Shown: positions 47,014-55,208, counted from the first letter of the stretch. The stretch: DNA of 64,000 bases from Actinoallomurus oryzae (GCF_039541955.1 NZ_BAABHF010000042.1:1-64000); one strand, 5' to 3'. Notes: generated by a model from the sequence alone, not told the origin. Numbers and translations: made by a program.

Positions 47014-47859
47014 GTGTTCGTCACGATCAATGGCAACGAACTGGCGGTCGAGGTCTTCGGGGAGGAGGGCGCGCCCGTCCTCATCGCGCACCACGGCGCT
47101 CCGGGGCTGGGCTCCCGCGCCGAGCCGCGGGCGACCTTCGCGCCGTTCGCCGACACCTTCCGGGTCGTCGTCTTCGACGCCCGCGGATCGGGGGAGAGCG
47201 GCGGCAACCCGCCCTTCACCCACGAGCAGTGGGCCGCCGACGTCGATGGGCTGCGTGAGTGGATCGGGGCCGAGCAGATCGTCATGGCCGGCGGCTCGTA
47301 CGGCGGATTCATCGCGATGGAGTACGCGATTCGCCACCCGCGGCGGGTCAAGGCGCTCGTCCTGCGCGACACGTCACCCGACCACGACAATGAGGAGGCC
47401 GCGCGCCGCAACGCCCTCAACTCGACGAGGGTCACCGTCGATGTGGAGAAACTCGACCGCATCAACAACGGTCTCGTACGCGACAACGATGACCTGCGCG
47501 ACTGCTGGCGCGAGATCCTGCCGCTCTATGACCATGTCTACGACCCGGCCAAGGTCGAAGAGAAAGTGGCGGCCACCCCTTACCGGTACGAGACGCATAA
47601 CTTCGCCTTCGCGGTCAATCAGCCGAGTTACGACATCAAACCGCAGCTGCCCGATATCATCTGCCCGACCCTCGTCACCGTCGGGCGTGACGACTGGATA
47701 ACCCCGGTCGAGAGCAGTGAGAAAATCGTGTCGCTCATTCCTGACGCCCAATTGGTGGTCTTCGAGAAGTCGGGGCACTCTCCGCAGATCGAGGAGGCCG
47801 CACGGTGGCGGAAGGTCGTCCGCGACTTCCTGCGCGACGTGGGCGCCGATCAGCGATAA
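47014..47859 (+). CDS. Alpha/beta hydrolase
   Basis: A 281-aa serine hydrolase: oxyanion region AHHGAPGLGS, nucleophile Ser in GGSYGG, acid Asp in VGRDDWITP, and His in EKSGHSPQIEE, all in the expected order. The cap region is helical. Proline iminopeptidase or ester/lactone hydrolase activity are the likely options; the sequence does not decide. GTG 47014 follows AAGGAGGG, 12 bases after the M24 gene. It belongs to the peptide/amide operon by spacing. Confidence 0.88.
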   Translation: MFVTINGNELAVEVFGEEGAPVLIAHHGAPGLGSRAEPRATFAPFADTFRVVVFDARGSGESGGNPPFTHEQWAADVDGLREWIGAEQIVMAGGSYGGFIAMEYAIRHPRRVKALVLRDTSPDHDNEEAARRNALNSTRVTVDVEKLDRINNGLVRDNDDLRDCWREILPLYDHVYDPAKVEEKVAATPYRYETHNFAFAVNQPSYDIKPQLPDIICPTLVTVGRDDWITPVESSEKIVSLIPDAQLVVFEKSGHSPQIEEAARWRKVVRDFLRDVGADQR

Positions 47860-47862
47860 GGA

Positions 47863-48891
47863 ATGAGCATCAATCCGGTTCTGAAAGAACTCGACGACCT
47901 CGACCGGCGCATCATCGTCGCGCTGCAGAGCGATGGCCGGGCGAGCTGGACGTCGGTCGCCGACGTCTGCGACACGTCGGTACCGACCGTGGCGCGCCGC
48001 GCCCAGCAGCTCCTCGCCGAGGGCATCGTCCGCGTCGGCGTGACCCCGGACATCAGCCACGCGGGACCGGTGAACCTGTTCATTCTCCGCATCGGCTGTG
48101 AGCCGGGCCGCCAGACGGAGGTCGCCCTGGAGCTCGTCCGCCGCGACGATGTCCGTTTCCTCACGCTGGTGACCGGGGAGACGGACATCATCGCCGAGCT
48201 GAACGTGCGGACGGACGACTCGTTGCACACGCGCCTGATCGACGAGGTGCTGGCGATCGACGGTGTGTCGCGATGCGAGACCGACCTGCTGCTCCACACC
48301 TACAAGGCCACGAACGACTGGAGCCGTCAGCTCCTGACCGGCAAAGAGCACGTCTACACGCCCGTCGAGCCGCACGAGTGCGACTCCAGCCACTTCAACG
48401 ACACCGACCGGGCGATCGTCGCCGTGCTCCGCGACGACGGCCGGGCCAGCTTCCAGGGCGTCGCGGACGTTATCGGGGTCAACGAGAGCACCGTCCGCCG
48501 CAGGTTCGAGACGCTGCGGGCGAGGGGATGCATCCTGGTCAACACGCTGGTCCCCGCGCCCGCGCTCGGCTTCGAGTCCGAGATCATCTTCATGATCACG
48601 GTGACGCCGGCCAACCTCGACTCGGCCGCTCGTGAACTCGCCACCTATCGAGGCGTCCGGTACGTCGCGGCCACACTCAACGGAAGCTCGTTGATGTGCG
48701 AGGTGATCCTGCCGACGACGCGCGACGTGTTCGACTTCGTGACCAGGACGCTCGGACCGCTCCCCGGCGTCCAGGGCTGGACCGCCAATATGGAGATGCT
48801 CAACCTCAAACGGGGCTTCATCGAAACTCCCTGGTGGCGCGGCCGCCTCAACGCGTCCGGCCCGAACGGCGGGCACCACGGGGACGCCTGA
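47863..48891 (+). CDS. Tandem Lrp/AsnC-family transcriptional regulator
   Basis: A 342-aa protein made of two Lrp-like modules. Each has a winged helix: LDRRIIVALQSDGRASWTSV (residue ~13) and TDRAIVAVLRDDGRASFQGV (residue ~180). Each is followed by a RAM-type ligand/oligomerisation domain (ending near 160 and 320). Lrp proteins sense amino acids and shape DNA into wraps. As the last gene of the peptide import/hydrolysis operon, three bases after the hydrolase, it probably controls this operon. The doubled form may act as a pseudo-dimer. Confidence 0.88.
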   Translation: MSINPVLKELDDLDRRIIVALQSDGRASWTSVADVCDTSVPTVARRAQQLLAEGIVRVGVTPDISHAGPVNLFILRIGCEPGRQTEVALELVRRDDVRFLTLVTGETDIIAELNVRTDDSLHTRLIDEVLAIDGVSRCETDLLLHTYKATNDWSRQLLTGKEHVYTPVEPHECDSSHFNDTDRAIVAVLRDDGRASFQGVADVIGVNESTVRRRFETLRARGCILVNTLVPAPALGFESEIIFMITVTPANLDSAARELATYRGVRYVAATLNGSSLMCEVILPTTRDVFDFVTRTLGPLPGVQGWTANMEMLNLKRGFIETPWWRGRLNASGPNGGHHGDA

Positions 48892-48973
48892 GGGGATCGA
48901 CGCTAGATCTTCATCTCAGATCGCATGCGAGAGGGTTATGCTCCGCCCTGATACGGTGCCCCCCGGAGGCCGG

Positions 48974-49492
48974 ATGAGTTCGGACCGACCACTTCGCGTC
49001 ATGGTCGTCGATGGCGACCCCTCTCTCATGTCGTCGCTGAGGAGCAGTGACGAGGTGGAAGTGCTTCCTGAGCCGGGCGAGCCGATCGAGGCCGCCGAGC
49101 GCCTGAGACCGGACGTCGTCCTGCTGGGTCTGTCCTCCGCCGCGCACACCGCCCCGCTGAGCCGTACGGCCCGCGTGTTCGTCCTGTGCCCGTCGCCGGC
49201 GGCGGCGACCGCGGCCATGCGCGAGGGCGCCAGCGGCTGCCTCCGCCCGAAGGAACTGACCGCGAGAAGGCTGATCCAGGCCGTCCGCGAGGCCGGCCGC
49301 GCCCACCTGGGCCTGTCCGCGAGAGAGACAGAGGTCATGGACCTGATCGCGAGCGGCCGCTCGAACGGCGAGATCGCCAGGGAGCTGTTCCTGAGCGAGA
49401 AGACGGTGAAGAACCACGTCAACCGCATCTACGCCAAGCTCGGCGTGAACTCCCGGGGCGCCGCGATCAGCCTGTGGCAGACCCAGCACTGA
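48974..49492 (+). CDS. LuxR-type regulator with degenerate receiver domain
   Basis: A 172-aa NarL/LuxR-like protein: short N-terminal receiver-like domain followed by a LuxR helix-turn-helix (LSARETEVMDLIASGRSNGE, EKTVKNHVNRIYAKLGVNSR). The normal phospho-acceptor Asp (LLDL) is replaced: the segment reads VVLLGLSS. It therefore probably does not accept phosphate and could be an orphan, constitutive or ligand-driven regulator. ATG 48974 follows GGAGGCCGG; an earlier in-frame ATG at 48938 has less support. No histidine kinase is nearby. Confidence 0.8.
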   Translation: MSSDRPLRVMVVDGDPSLMSSLRSSDEVEVLPEPGEPIEAAERLRPDVVLLGLSSAAHTAPLSRTARVFVLCPSPAAATAAMREGASGCLRPKELTARRLIQAVREAGRAHLGLSARETEVMDLIASGRSNGEIARELFLSEKTVKNHVNRIYAKLGVNSRGAAISLWQTQH

Positions 49493-49564
49493 GCCCGGAT
49501 CCAGGGGAGGATCGTTCGATTCGCGAGGGTGGTGAGGGGGCTGCTAGAGTAACGGATGTCGCAA

Positions 49565-49637
49565 GCGCCGCTAGCTCAATTGGCAGAGCAGCGGACTCTT
49601 AATCCGCGGGTTCGGGGTTCAAGTCCCTGGCGGCGCA
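49565..49637 (+). tRNA. tRNA-Lys (CTT anticodon)
   Basis: A 73-base cloverleaf. The acceptor stem is GCGCCGC at 49565-49571 and GCGGCGC at 49630-49636. The anticodon loop is CTCTTAA, so the anticodon is CTT, and the T-arm is GGTTCAAGTCC-like. Discriminator base A is at 49637, and only CC follows, so CCA is added after transcription. It is directly followed by a strong terminator, and recombinase remnants lie beyond it. Confidence 0.95.
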
Positions 49638-49648
49638 CCCGTGCTGAA

Positions 49649-49691
49649 CTGGGCATTCTCGACACTGTCGGGAGTGCCCAGTGTGCGTTTT
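49649..49691 (+). terminator. Rho-independent terminator of the tRNA-Lys
   Basis: A 15-base-pair stem (arms 49649-49663 and 49667-49681) with two G-U pairs and an ACT loop, then TGTGCGTTTT. It lies 12 bases after the tRNA. Confidence 0.85.
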
Positions 49692-49777
49692 GAGGCGGTC
49701 CGCGGCCCGTGGGTGCTCGAATGTCATGATCTTGTCGGCCGGGGCCGTCGGCCCGCATGCAGCGGCGCTGGCGCTAG

Positions 49778-50308
49778 GTGATTGCGGATGGCCCGAAACC
49801 TGACGTGTCAGCGCCGAAAGTTCGTGACTGTCAGTTCACGGTCATTCGGACCGCACCGCTGGCCGCAGGGCCCGGCGCTCGCGAACCGACGGAGTTCTTC
49901 GCCTACATCGACGCCAAGCTCGACCCCACCGACACCCCTGCCGCGAAGGTTCAACGCTGCGACCGAGAGATCCTCAGCCTCCTCACCAAACGTGCCACAG
50001 TGCTGCACCTCGGCCCAGGGAACTACTGCTGGTTCACCGCCCCCTCCCGCACACTCTGCCTGCGGCTGGTCGGCACCCTCACCGCCGACAAACCCCGCAT
50101 CGGCATGTGTGACTCCGCCCGCTGCCCGCAAGCCACCCACCACCCCTGCCACAGGCCCGTCTGGGCCGACCACGCAGACAAGACGAAGACCTTCCTCGGC
50201 GCGCTTGGCCCCACCCGGCGGACCGAACGAACCCGCCTGCAAGCCGACTACGCCCGCGCCACCCGCGTCATCACCGCGATCGACACAGCATCCCGAGCCC
50301 ACCCGTGA
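49778..50308 (+). CDS. Probable truncated C-terminal part of a Tn554-like tyrosine-recombinase protein
   Basis: A 176-aa open frame. The C-terminal part with the Cys/His-rich segment MCDSARCPQATHHPCHRPVW and the following KTFLGALGPTRRTERTRLQ resembles the end of recombinase/integrase-type proteins in three-gene actinomycete elements (recognised from memory). No catalytic R/H/Y motif is visible. The start at GTG 49778 has poor support and the N-terminal part is probably lost. Its stop overlaps the next gene by GTGA, as in these elements. Confidence 0.45.
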   Translation: MIADGPKPDVSAPKVRDCQFTVIRTAPLAAGPGAREPTEFFAYIDAKLDPTDTPAAKVQRCDREILSLLTKRATVLHLGPGNYCWFTAPSRTLCLRLVGTLTADKPRIGMCDSARCPQATHHPCHRPVWADHADKTKTFLGALGPTRRTERTRLQADYARATRVITAIDTASRAHP

Positions 50309-50550
50309 GACTCACCCCGCAGCAGCGTCACCATAACGAAACCAGGATCCGCGAAGCCATGGACCGGCTCCTGCGCGTCGACCTGCCGCGCGGAGGCCGA
50401 TGCGACATCAAGACCCTCGCCCGCGAATCCGGCATCGACCGCACCGCCCTCTACGGCACCCGCCCCTACGCCCACCTCCGCGAAGAGTTCGAAACCCGCC
50501 TCACCGTCATCCGCCAAGCAGGAGACAGCCCCGATCCCCGCGACGGCTGA
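50305..50550 (+). CDS. Small helix-turn-helix protein of a recombinase module (TnpC-like)
   Basis: An 81-aa basic protein with a putative helix-turn-helix (IKTLARESGIDRTALYG) followed by HLREEFETRLTVIRQ. Position directly after the recombinase-like fragment, with a GTGA overlap, resembles the small third gene of Tn554-type elements. It is probably a relic without its full partners. Confidence 0.5.
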   Translation: MRLTPQQRHHNETRIREAMDRLLRVDLPRGGRCDIKTLARESGIDRTALYGTRPYAHLREEFETRLTVIRQAGDSPDPRDG

Positions 50551-50660
50551 CCCCGGTCGCCCGCACGACATCCATCGCCAGGTCACCGACATCGGCGTTG
50601 GGGCATGTCCTACAAAGAGCGCGTTGAGACCTTACGCGGGCGCATCAACTGCCGTATCTT

Positions 50661-50674
50661 CTCGATATATCGAG
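50661..50674. promoter_or_regulatory. Perfect palindrome CTCGATATATCGAG upstream of the P-loop kinase gene
   Basis: A 14-base perfect palindrome in an A+T-rich stretch about 50 bases before the kinase ATG, followed by GTCGATACATC. It is well placed for an operator in the promoter. No cognate regulator is recognised nearby. Confidence 0.5.
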
Positions 50675-50723
50675 TCGATACATCAAATGCAGCCGTGGAC
50701 GCACGGACAGGGGATAAAAGAAG

Positions 50724-51428
50724 ATGGAACAAGGCACGCGCGGCGATCTCCTCGGCCGGCTGACCGCAGAGATCGGATCCGCCACGATCACGCACCCGCT
50801 AAGGGTCGCCATCGACGGGCCGCCCGCCGCGGGCAAGACCACGCTGGCCGACGAACTCGCCGTCGTTCTCCGTGCGCAGGGCCGCGAAGTCATCCGTGCG
50901 ACGATCGATGACTTCCTGTTCCCTCGAGCACGGCGTTATCGACGCGGTCAGTACTCGGCCGAAGGCTGCTACTTCGATGCCCACGACCGCGACGCGATGC
51001 GCCGGGTGCTACTCGATCCGCTGGGCCCGGACGGAGATCGAGGATTCAGGACGGCGGTCTACCACAGAGAAACCGACACCACACTGTCCCTCCCGGTCGC
51101 CACGGCACCCGCGGACGCCGTGCTGCTCTTCGACGGCGTCTTCCTCCTGCGCCCAGAACTGATCGACCGGTGGGATCTGAGCATCTTCGTCTCGGTCGAG
51201 TTCGATCGGACGCTGGAGCGCGCCCAGGCCCGAGGCACCGCACTGGCCGGACTCTCCGCCGACACAACCGAGATCGAGCGGTCCTGGAACGAACGCTACA
51301 TCCCCTCCCAACAGCTCTACTTCACCTTGGCCCGCCCGACCGACCACGCCGACATCATCGTGAACAACGACGAGCTCCAGCGGCCTGCCTGGGAAGTCAG
51401 ACCGCACCGATCGGCGCAGAGGATTTGA
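50724..51428 (+). CDS. P-loop nucleoside (uridine) kinase-like protein
   Basis: A 234-aa kinase of the uridine kinase/phosphoribulokinase class: Walker A GPPAAGKTT (about residues 32-40), then IRATIDDFLFPRARRYRRG, Walker B-like VLLFDGVFLLRP, and ERSWNERYIPSQQLYF. It would phosphorylate a nucleoside or sugar using ATP in the cytosol. ATG 50724 follows GATAAAAGAAG. It lies between two recombinase relics, which suggests it was carried as cargo by the element. Confidence 0.8.
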   Translation: MEQGTRGDLLGRLTAEIGSATITHPLRVAIDGPPAAGKTTLADELAVVLRAQGREVIRATIDDFLFPRARRYRRGQYSAEGCYFDAHDRDAMRRVLLDPLGPDGDRGFRTAVYHRETDTTLSLPVATAPADAVLLFDGVFLLRPELIDRWDLSIFVSVEFDRTLERAQARGTALAGLSADTTEIERSWNERYIPSQQLYFTLARPTDHADIIVNNDELQRPAWEVRPHRSAQRI

Positions 51429-51441
51429 CACGGATCAGCCG

Positions 51442-51935
51442 ATGTCTCAACGACGACGCCTCCAACTCCTCCGGCGGGCTGGCACCGACGAGCACCTGGA
51501 CCTGCCCATCCGGGTCGCAGCCTGTCTCATGCTCCTCTACGCCCAGCCCGTCACCCGGATCGTTCGGCTCACCCTCGATGACCTCACCCACCATCACGGC
51601 GAACTGCGCCTCCGGCTCGGAGTCCCGCCAACCCCGGTACCTTCGCCACCCTCCTGCTGAAGCTGGCCAACAACCGGCCACACCTCAACACCGCAACCAA
51701 CCCCGACGCTCGCTGGCTGATCCCCGGCCGCCGCGCAGGCCAACCCGCCAACCCCAGCACCATCCGCGAACACCTACGCCGCGCAGGATTCCTCAAAGGC
51801 ACCGCCGGCCCGGCAGCCCAAGACCACCACCGAGGATGCCGCTTCGAACACGGACCACTTGATCAACGACTCCTAGGACGACGGGCCGTCACCGCCGGCA
51901 TCTCCCGGCTCGCCGACGAGACCGGGAGATCCTGA
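51442..51935 (+). pseudogene. Frameshifted recombinase-like gene remnant
   Basis: The first part reads RRLQLLRRAGTDEHLDLPIR and RIVRLTLDDLTHHHGELRLRLG, the second (from about 51642, another frame) reads FATLLLKLANNRPHLNTATN, then DARWLIPGRRAGQPANPSTI and ends with a stop at 51935. A small deletion near 51638-51641 separates them. The pattern belongs to an actinomycete integrase-associated family. Together with 49778-50550 it marks a decayed element interrupted by the kinase gene. Confidence 0.6.
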
Positions 51936-51942
51936 GCGAACC

Positions 51943-52182
51943 GTCAGACGCGCCAACGTACAGCTCAAGGCGAAGCATCTGATCAAGTCCGCGAGGCGCG
52001 TCAACCCTCGTACCGGCGAGCCGATCACCAACCTCGCCAGGGTCAACCTGGCATTGCTCGCCTCCATGAATCGTCCCGACTGGGAGTACGACGACAGCCT
52101 GATCGAGGCACTCACGTTCGATGAGGACGAGTCCGCCGAATCGGCGCGGGTGACGATCTGGCATAAGGCTCTGACCTGCTGA
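51943..52182 (+). pseudogene. Fragment of an unrecognised gene
   Basis: An open frame without a start encodes ARRVNPRTGEPITNLARVNL, SMNRPDWEYDDSLIEALTFD and ends TIWHKALTC. The composition looks like real protein, but no intact gene exists and I do not know the family. A second fragment in another frame (about 52247-52440, with HPAAVERYAAATGHKVKYLL) may belong to a further remnant. Confidence 0.35.
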
Positions 52183-52185
52183 TAG

Positions 52186-52215
52186 GCCAATCTGTCACCT
52201 AGGTGACAATCTGGC
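52186..52215. repeat. Palindrome around GTCACCTAGGTGAC
   Basis: The core GTCACCTAGGTGAC (52194-52207) is a perfect 14-base palindrome. It extends one pair further, and GCCA/TGGC at the outer ends also pair after three mismatches. It is just after the remnant at 51943-52182. It may be an operator or a recombination site of the decayed element. Confidence 0.5.
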
Positions 52216-52531
52216 ACCCAATCCGTATCCGCCTTCCGTATGTACGGATCCGGATCCGGAGGAGGCGGATGCCGCGCCAGCGGAGGACAAGCCGTCCCCG
52301 GAAACAGTCGAGGTCTCGGCCGAGACGCTGAGGCACCCTGCCGCCGTCGAGCGGTACGCGGCCGCCACCGGCCACAAGGTCAAGTACCTGCTCAACGGAC
52401 TCAGCCTGGAGCGGCTGACGATCGGTCTTCCGGCGTACCGGACCGCTGAGGCTCACACGAGCACACCGGCGGAGAACTGCCCGGTCCACCCGCTACGTGG
52501 CTCACACTCCTCGCTGCGTCTTTTGACCCCC

Positions 52532-52570
52532 GGCGACCGGCCGTGCTCACTCTCGACACGGCCGGTCGCC
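52532..52570. terminator. Strong inverted repeat, terminator-like hairpin
   Basis: Perfect 14-base arms (52532-52545 GGCGACCGGCCGTG, and 52557-52570) with an 11-base loop. There is no T-run on either side, so it may work as a bidirectional barrier or be a transposon end remnant. Confidence 0.5.
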
Positions 52571-53088
52571 TGAAGACCTCGTAAGGCTGCCTTAGCGCGT
52601 GCGATCTCAGCGGCGACATCGGTGGTCAGCGGCGCGCCAGCGTGACGACGAGCAGGCTTGCGTCCGTCGCCCACCGGGCCGAGCTGGGCGCGAGGTAGCG
52701 CCCTACCTGCTCGTGCCCCCGCTCACCGGGCCGGCTCGTGAAGAACCCTCATGGCTGGGAGTTCCCAGCGGACGGTGCCCACCGCGCGGCTTCCAGCAGC
52801 AAGCCGAGGGAGTGGTCGTCGATGGTGGCCGACGGGTCGAACTTGTAAGGGCTGAACCGTCCCGCCAGCAGAGGATGGATGCCGGCCGGGCGGCTACCGA
52901 GACCCCTAATCGGATAGCGCCGCAGCAACCAGACGCGAATTGTCCTGGAGGTACTCCGCGAACGGTGCTCAGATGACCAAGGTCAACTCCTGGCGGGTTT
53001 TCGGCTCACCTGGGCCAGACCCCTACCTACGGCAGCCCGCGTATCACCTCGACGCATTGAGTCCCGCGCGGCGGGGACACCGTCCTGC

Positions 53089-53655
53089 TCACCGGTTCCC
53101 CTCGGTACCCGACAGTCTTGGCAGCAGCCTCCCGCTGAGGCGGCCGTACGCGACGGCGGCGAGCGCGAAGACCACGGCTCCGCTGGCGAAGAGCACGTCG
53201 GTGGTCACGCCGGAGAACTGCGCCCAGAAGGTGACGTGTGAGGTTCCGGCAGTCTCCGCTGTGGTCAGGCCGGTCAGGCCGCGGGGGAATCCGGCAGCGC
53301 GGAGCAAGTCGTCGAGGATGCCGGAGACCCCGCGAAGAGCGAGGATGCCGGTCGCGATCCACGCGGCCGAGAGCAGCAGCCGCCGGGGAAGGCGGTGCCC
53401 CCACCGCTGGACCAGAGCCAATGGCAGCACGCACCCGGCAACGAACATGACGCCAATCAGGCTGTTGGCCACCCAGTACACCAACCGCGCAGCGCCGTGA
53501 AAGTGCGAGGACGTGGGAAAGGCCAACCCGGTGGCGTACCAGACGACGTGCCACACCAGAAAGACGAGAACCCAGACGAACGCGATGTAACCGGCTCGAC
53601 GGTTCACTCGTACGCGGTCGACCGCCGGGTCTGTCGAAGAGCTTGCCGGATACAT
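53089..53655 (-). CDS. Multi-span membrane protein (DUF3995-like)
   Basis: A 188-aa integral membrane protein with about five spans (GYIAFVWVLVFLVWHVVWY, RLVYWVANSLIGVMFVAGCV, LLLSAAWIATGILALRGVSG, VLFASGAVVFALAAVAYG). ATG 53655 follows GAAGGGAACCTG and shares one base with the stop of the gene upstream (TGATG), so both are coupled. The DUF3995 assignment is tentative. No function can be proposed beyond a pairwise membrane role. Confidence 0.7.
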   Translation of the reverse strand: MYPASSSTDPAVDRVRVNRRAGYIAFVWVLVFLVWHVVWYATGLAFPTSSHFHGAARLVYWVANSLIGVMFVAGCVLPLALVQRWGHRLPRRLLLSAAWIATGILALRGVSGILDDLLRAAGFPRGLTGLTTAETAGTSHVTFWAQFSGVTTDVLFASGAVVFALAAVAYGRLSGRLLPRLSGTEGNR

Positions 53656-54329
53656 CAGGTTCCCTTCGGCAGGGTCGACGGTTCGTGACCATGATCTGCC
53701 GGGGCCACGCATCGAGTCTGGGAGCGTTTCGTTGGCGCCGGATCGTTAGGACCCGTGCGGCGGCGGTAGGCCCAGGTCAGCGTGAGTAGTGCCGGGCCCC
53801 ACAGATTCAAGGGCGCATAGCAGATGGTGAATACGGCTGCCCAGAACGGGCTGGCCATGGGGCCCGGCCGACCACCTGTCCAGACATTCCAGAACCCCAC
53901 CGTCCAGATCAACATCAGCGCCACGGAACCCACCGTGGCGGCAACGATCACGACCTTTGGACGAACCGCGCGGCCGCCAAAGAATGGCAACCACCGTGGG
54001 ACCTCCTCTCCCAACGGCTGGACCAGTCCGAAGGCGGTCAGAGCGACTGCTTCCGACAGGAGGCTGATGGCGGCGATGTAGACCGCCGGCCAGCCGCGCA
54101 CGACGGCAAGCTCCCCGGCGTCGTTCAGCATGCCCATGGAGAAGCCCAACGCCACGGCCAGGCGCCACAGACCGGAGGGCAGAACCATCAAGGGGATCAC
54201 GTGTGCTAGACGTTCGGCCCACCGAGGCACTGGCCGCCGCGCCAGGGGCTCGAGGGCCGGAGTCTCTTTGCGGGCCAGGTCCCATCCGCCGCCGTGCGGC
54301 CGGGCATGTGCGGCGTCAATGTGCGTCAA
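53655..54329 (-). CDS. Multi-span membrane protein, coupled to the next gene
   Basis: A 224-aa membrane protein with about five spans (HVIPLMVLPSGLWRLAVAL, AVYIAAISLLSEAVALTAF, VVIVAATVGSVALMLIWTV, AAVFTICYAPLNLWGPALL). TTG 54329 is selected since AAGGGAGATTCAA precedes it; the longer frame to 54593 has no membrane-protein character and overlaps a transposase remnant. It forms a two-gene unit with the following gene. I do not recognise the family. Confidence 0.65.
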   Translation of the reverse strand: MTHIDAAHARPHGGGWDLARKETPALEPLARRPVPRWAERLAHVIPLMVLPSGLWRLAVALGFSMGMLNDAGELAVVRGWPAVYIAAISLLSEAVALTAFGLVQPLGEEVPRWLPFFGGRAVRPKVVIVAATVGSVALMLIWTVGFWNVWTGGRPGPMASPFWAAVFTICYAPLNLWGPALLTLTWAYRRRTGPNDPAPTKRSQTRCVAPADHGHEPSTLPKGT

Positions 54330-54710
54330 TTGAATCTCCCTTGCGATGGCGTTCCTCCCGCGTAGCCTGCTTGCCGCGATTTGGTCGTCGCATCCCCCGT
54401 GGGTAGCGATGCCATCCCTCGCGGGGAGGAGATGGGTCCCCCGGGTGTGGACACCTTGAGTCCCTTGGATCAGGCCCAGGTCACTGCGTGACGGGCTGCT
54501 GTGGTGCGGAGATGTGACGCAGATCGACACCGATGAGGGCCGCTCTACTTGGCGACCACCGAGGACCTGTTCTCTCGCCGGATGCTCGGTCACGCCATGT
54601 GGGTGCCGTGACCGGCTGGACGAGGTGCGGTGCGACGAAGACTTCGCCGACTGGTACCCCCGCGATGGGCGCCCAGGCCTCTCGCCCGCCAGCCACAGGA
54701 AAGGCCGAGG
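54330..54710. other. Intergenic stretch holding a transposase remnant
   Basis: About 380 bases between the membrane-protein unit and the ricin-lectin gene. Apart from the IS-type fragment at 54487-54600 and the promoter of the membrane-protein unit, nothing is recognised. Confidence 0.5.
54487..54600 (+). pseudogene. IS3-type transposase (rve domain) fragment
   Basis: The sequence reads RDGLLWCGDVTQIDTDEGR, then after a one-base deletion LYLATTEDLFSRRMLGHAM in the next frame. WCGDVTQI...LATTEDLFSRR is the hallmark of OrfB integrase-core transposases. Only about 38 codons are left. Confidence 0.75.
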
Positions 54711-55208
54711 CTAGCTGGAGATCCAGTATTGGTCTTGGCCGGCATCGCAGGTGTACTGAATCAAATTAGTCCCCCCGGTCATACTGCTACCCGTGCCGAG
54801 ACATTTCCCGGAGTAAACATTCTTCCATTGATATACGCCAGGCCATTCCTCAATTCGATACCACTTTTCATCGATCGCCCCATTGCATGTGTACTGCATT
54901 GCCTTGGCTCCATTCGACAGGCTGGCGCCTACGCCTAGACACAGGTCCGAATACTTATTGGTGATTACTTCGGCGGCGTTCCCGATGTGGTCTGTGGTTA
55001 GCCCAAAGTACCATTCCTCGTCGGATTTTCCATTGCAGTTCCACTGAATCGCTGCTGCGCCCTGAAGGGTGCTTCCGCCTGTGCCGGCGCAATATCCGTT
55101 CCAGTCGTTGACTATTGTCGTATAGGTAACCGCCTGTGCAGGATTGACCGATAGAGACATGGCGGCGATACCAGAAGCGAGGGCGGCGAATGTGCTTTTA
55201 AGCTTCAC
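54711..55208 (-). CDS. Secreted ricin-type (beta-trefoil) lectin
   Basis: A 165-aa secreted protein: signal peptide (LKSTFAALASGIAAMSLSV, cut after AQA), then three trefoil repeats marked by GYCAGTGGSTLQGAAAIQW, DLCLGVGASLSNGAKAMQYT and KCLGTGSSMTGGTNLIQYT with their QxW-like ends. It should bind galactose-type sugars outside the cell and has no catalytic domain. GTG 55208 lies seven bases after GGAG; a TTG two codons earlier is less well spaced. The gene is visibly richer in A+T than neighbours, suggesting recent acquisition. Confidence 0.85.
   Translation of the reverse strand: MKLKSTFAALASGIAAMSLSVNPAQAVTYTTIVNDWNGYCAGTGGSTLQGAAAIQWNCNGKSDEEWYFGLTTDHIGNAAEVITNKYSDLCLGVGASLSNGAKAMQYTCNGAIDEKWYRIEEWPGVYQWKNVYSGKCLGTGSSMTGGTNLIQYTCDAGQDQYWISS

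Larger units (their letters stand above)
52183..53088. other. Gene-poor degraded stretch
   Basis: About 900 bases with no intact gene. It holds a palindrome at 52186-52215, a coding-like fragment (about 52247-52440) and a strong hairpin at 52532-52570. The rest, to the convergent membrane-protein gene, shows nothing recognisable. Confidence 0.5.

Noticed and set aside
47374..48879. 501-codon minus-strand frame opposite hydrolase/Lrp genes
   Set aside because: Antisense shadow; both plus-strand genes have complete catalytic or HTH motifs and RBSs.
49565..49637. tRNA 3' end as proven attachment site
   Set aside because: No second copy of the tRNA 3' sequence was found by eye in the window, so an att site is not claimed as a feature.
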